A DNA stretch of 7,299 nucleotides from CAZMFZ01 sp964565665 (GTDB lineage Bacteria > Bacteroidota > Bacteroidia > Cytophagales > UBA9547), in contig CAZMFZ010000147.1 in assembly GCA_964565665.1 (NCBI GenBank), positions 1 to 7,299 on the forward strand. The letters are read 5' to 3'. The stretch's first letter is position 1; each line of letters begins with the position of its first letter. A program made the position numbers and the translations under genes. Below, one piece after another: positions 5,450 through 7,299 of this stretch. Below the pieces are notes generated by a model that made no database searches, was not told the DNA's origin, and saw only the letters and a list, made by a program, of their open reading frames with translations.

Positions 5450-7189
5450 TTAATACAATTTGGTTTCAATAATTGATTTTATTTTGCTTTCAAGTGCGTA
5501 TGTGTCACCAGCCAACATGTTTTTTATTAGATTTTGTATTTCTTGGTCTTTTTGTAAGTCAGCAATTATCAAGTTAAATACATTAGGATTATTTAAAATG
5601 TCCATTATTTTCGAAAGTCTCGCTTGAAGTTGAATTGTTTGGGTAAGTGCTGCTGAGAAGGCTTCTTGATGAATTACCAATTCAGAGAGTGAAGGGTCTG
5701 CCTTTATTTCACTAATTTCTATTTCTGACTGCTCCTCTTCATACATACCTTCTATTAGAGTAGATTCTTCATTTGCTTGCGTATTTGTATCTGGGTTGGA
5801 TATGGCTATTTCCCCAAATAACTCATTACTTTTCCTTTGAATTGCTACCCAACTGGTGTCGCGTTCAGCTCTTTTTTGTCTATGTCTAAGTTGAGTCGTA
5901 TCCTTTTTCGCCCTCAAAATCTTTTGCAGCAGCTCTTTCAACTTATCTGCCCCTGCGAGCGTACTGGCAACGTTGTTCTGATTGCAATTAAAATCTGGAT
6001 TTGTAGCGGGATTGGTGCTGAAATAATCGGACAGCGTAGGCTCACTTATCAGCGTTTGGCAGTTGGCATATAGCTTGTATTCGTATTTTTTGCCCGATTC
6101 CAGTTTGTAAATGGTTGCCTTTTGTGTATTGTAATTCATTGAATACCAATCCGAAATAGGATAGGGCGAGGTAGTGCTTACTTCTCTCAAATCCATGCGA
6201 AATGCGGTGTTTTTAGCAGAAGGCAACCAAGAAATATCAGCAGAATTTTGAGAAATATTATTTACTACAATATCAGTGGGTGCATTGCAAGGATCGCCAA
6301 AGGTAATCATCAATACTTCGGAGAAGCCTTGGTTTTTAAATAAATCGTAGCCCGATTGGTCTATAGCTTTCAGCCTTATAGCATAGGAGCGACCAGGTGT
6401 CATGGCAGGATCGGAAGGCGACATTACAAATTGGGTTTCAGTGGTAGTAAATTGATGAAATGGGGCTTGAGAATTGATGGCATCGTTGGCATTTCTACCT
6501 TCGGGAAATATTTCTACCATTGTAACCTCATACAAAACACTGAAAGCAGCATTTGGCGAGCCTGTATGCCTAGGAGTCCAATTAAACAATATATTTTGTG
6601 GATTGGTAGCTCTTACAATTTGACTTTGTGTGGGTAGGTTCCATATGGGCGGATCATTGAGAATAACCCAAGAGGTGGCACAAGCTTGGTTGGAAACCAC
6701 TGCATTTCTATTGATTTCAATTACTTCAATGCAAAATCTGTAGATGCCTTCTGGTAGCTTGCTATTGGCATAAAACTGATCGCGACCTGGGCCTTGGTAG
6801 TTGAGATTTTGGGTAGATAAATAACCCAATAATTCCTGCCCATCAATAAACTCGCTACTACCACCATTGAGCAATATAGGGGTGGGCATATACTCAGGTT
6901 TTGAATGGATGCTAATGCCATTGCCCTCAATGGTAATTCGTAGCCTAACTCTTAAATTTTCTATTTCCAAATCGGCCACAAATAATGAAAGGTTCATCTT
7001 TAAGGCTGATTCGGTGTAATCGTTTAAATATATCGAATATGGCGGATTGATACTTAATGAAGCCGATACAGGGAGATTAGCTGCTTCTACTACCCTATTA
7101 GATAAGAAAAACCAAAGTAATAGAAATGATAACTGCTTTACTTTTAGTAAAATACGTGAAAAAATATTCAAATCATATACCCTGCTCAT
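5450..7189 (-). CDS. Exported fibronectin type III domain surface protein
   Basis: The 579-residue product has a signal peptide with a long n-region and hydrophobic core LSFLLLWFFLS (20-30), probably cleaved near VVEA-A (36/37). Residues 40-175 form a beta-rich domain. Residues 178-297 hold a second beta domain with NPQNILFNWTPRHTGSPNAAF (196-216), a signature I recognise from large FN3-like surface proteins of gliding and surface-active Bacteroidota. Residues 300-393 are a classical FN3 domain: CNAPTDIVVNNISQNSADISW at the start and GKKYEYKLYANC (366-377) at the end. Residues 405-579 are charged and helical, likely coiled coil (DKLKELLQKILRAKKD, 415-430; QDQ-rich end). There is no T9SS sorting domain, so anchoring is unclear. 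It starts 7 bp after the stop of the preceding gene. A scaffold or adhesin role is inference. Confidence 0.8.
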   Translation of the reverse strand: MSRVYDLNIFSRILLKVKQLSFLLLWFFLSNRVVEAANLPVSASLSINPPYSIYLNDYTESALKMNLSLFVADLEIENLRVRLRITIEGNGISIHSKPEYMPTPILLNGGSSEFIDGQELLGYLSTQNLNYQGPGRDQFYANSKLPEGIYRFCIEVIEINRNAVVSNQACATSWVILNDPPIWNLPTQSQIVRATNPQNILFNWTPRHTGSPNAAFSVLYEVTMVEIFPEGRNANDAINSQAPFHQFTTTETQFVMSPSDPAMTPGRSYAIRLKAIDQSGYDLFKNQGFSEVLMITFGDPCNAPTDIVVNNISQNSADISWLPSAKNTAFRMDLREVSTTSPYPISDWYSMNYNTQKATIYKLESGKKYEYKLYANCQTLISEPTLSDYFSTNPATNPDFNCNQNNVASTLAGADKLKELLQKILRAKKDTTQLRHRQKRAERDTSWVAIQRKSNELFGEIAISNPDTNTQANEESTLIEGMYEEEQSEIEISEIKADPSLSELVIHQEAFSAALTQTIQLQARLSKIMDILNNPNVFNLIIADLQKDQEIQNLIKNMLAGDTYALESKIKSIIETKLY

Positions 7190-7196
7190 TTTATTA

Positions 7197-7299
7197 TTAA
7201 TGTAAAGTATTGATAGAAATGTTAGTTTCAGAATTTGGTGTAGTACTTCCTGGCAAATAATAACTTGCTTTTATTTCATAATTATCTCTGAACAGACCT
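7197..7299 (-). CDS. C-terminal end of an upstream operon gene (partial)
   Basis: The open frame enters from the right edge of the window and gives 33 codons before TAA at 7197-7199, followed directly by two more in-frame TAA codons. The residues run GLFRDNYEIKASYYLPGS, then a Ser/Thr/Asn-rich end closing in INTLH. The composition (YEIKASYYLPGSTT) suggests the last strands of a beta-rich surface protein, probably from the same class as the FN3 protein that follows, but this is too short to assign. The 7-bp spacing to the next ATG shows that the operon extends beyond this window. Confidence 0.6.
   Translation of the reverse strand, partial: GLFRDNYEIKASYYLPGSTTPNSETNISINTLH

Overview
The window looks like a chromosomal accessory region of a Bacteroidota bacterium. 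The DNA is AT-rich, start codons lack clear Shine-Dalgarno sequences, and several proteins fit families typical of this phylum: a fibronectin-type-III surface protein with the 'NPQNI-F-WTPRH' signature, a small 'MARVKNN' protein, and a 60-residue antitoxin paired with a ParE-like toxin. I cannot name a genus.

Layout from left to right: (1) 39-102, a strong hairpin and a 9-bp tandem repeat beyond the end of the toxin gene. (2) 115-584 (minus), an overlapping antitoxin-toxin pair with a 22-bp palindrome at its 5' edge. (3) 585-1159, no convincing gene; it holds two copies of a ~95-bp REP-like hairpin unit whose stem shows a compensatory base-pair change. (4) 1160-1807 (minus), a 190-residue protein of unknown function with its own terminator. 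(5) about 1903-3346 (plus), an IS110-family insertion sequence with a DEDD/serine transposase and a long 5' non-coding end. (6) 3398-7299 (minus), a tightly packed operon of exported proteins: the tail of an upstream gene, an FN3 surface protein, a C39-like cysteine peptidase homologue and a small exported protein of unknown function.

The most interesting signal is the 5' non-coding end of the IS110 element. Three consecutive stem-loops (2109-2126, 2134-2201, 2203-2275) give about 167 nt, the size and order expected of an IS110 bridge RNA: a 5' hairpin, then a target-binding loop, then a donor-binding loop. Inside the two large loops, short stretches match the DNA at the two junctions I propose for the element, next to a shared CT dinucleotide at 1903-1904 and 3347-3348. 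This would make the element about 1.44 kb, inserted into a gap of about 146 bp between the exported-protein operon and the 190-residue gene. The left donor guide is weakly supported, and a competing 8-nt match exists, so the ends are hypotheses.

The exported operon has almost no spacing between genes (7, 0 and 15 bp), and the three complete products carry N-terminal export signals. They are probably co-expressed and work together at the cell surface or in the periplasm, but their shared role cannot be read from the sequence.
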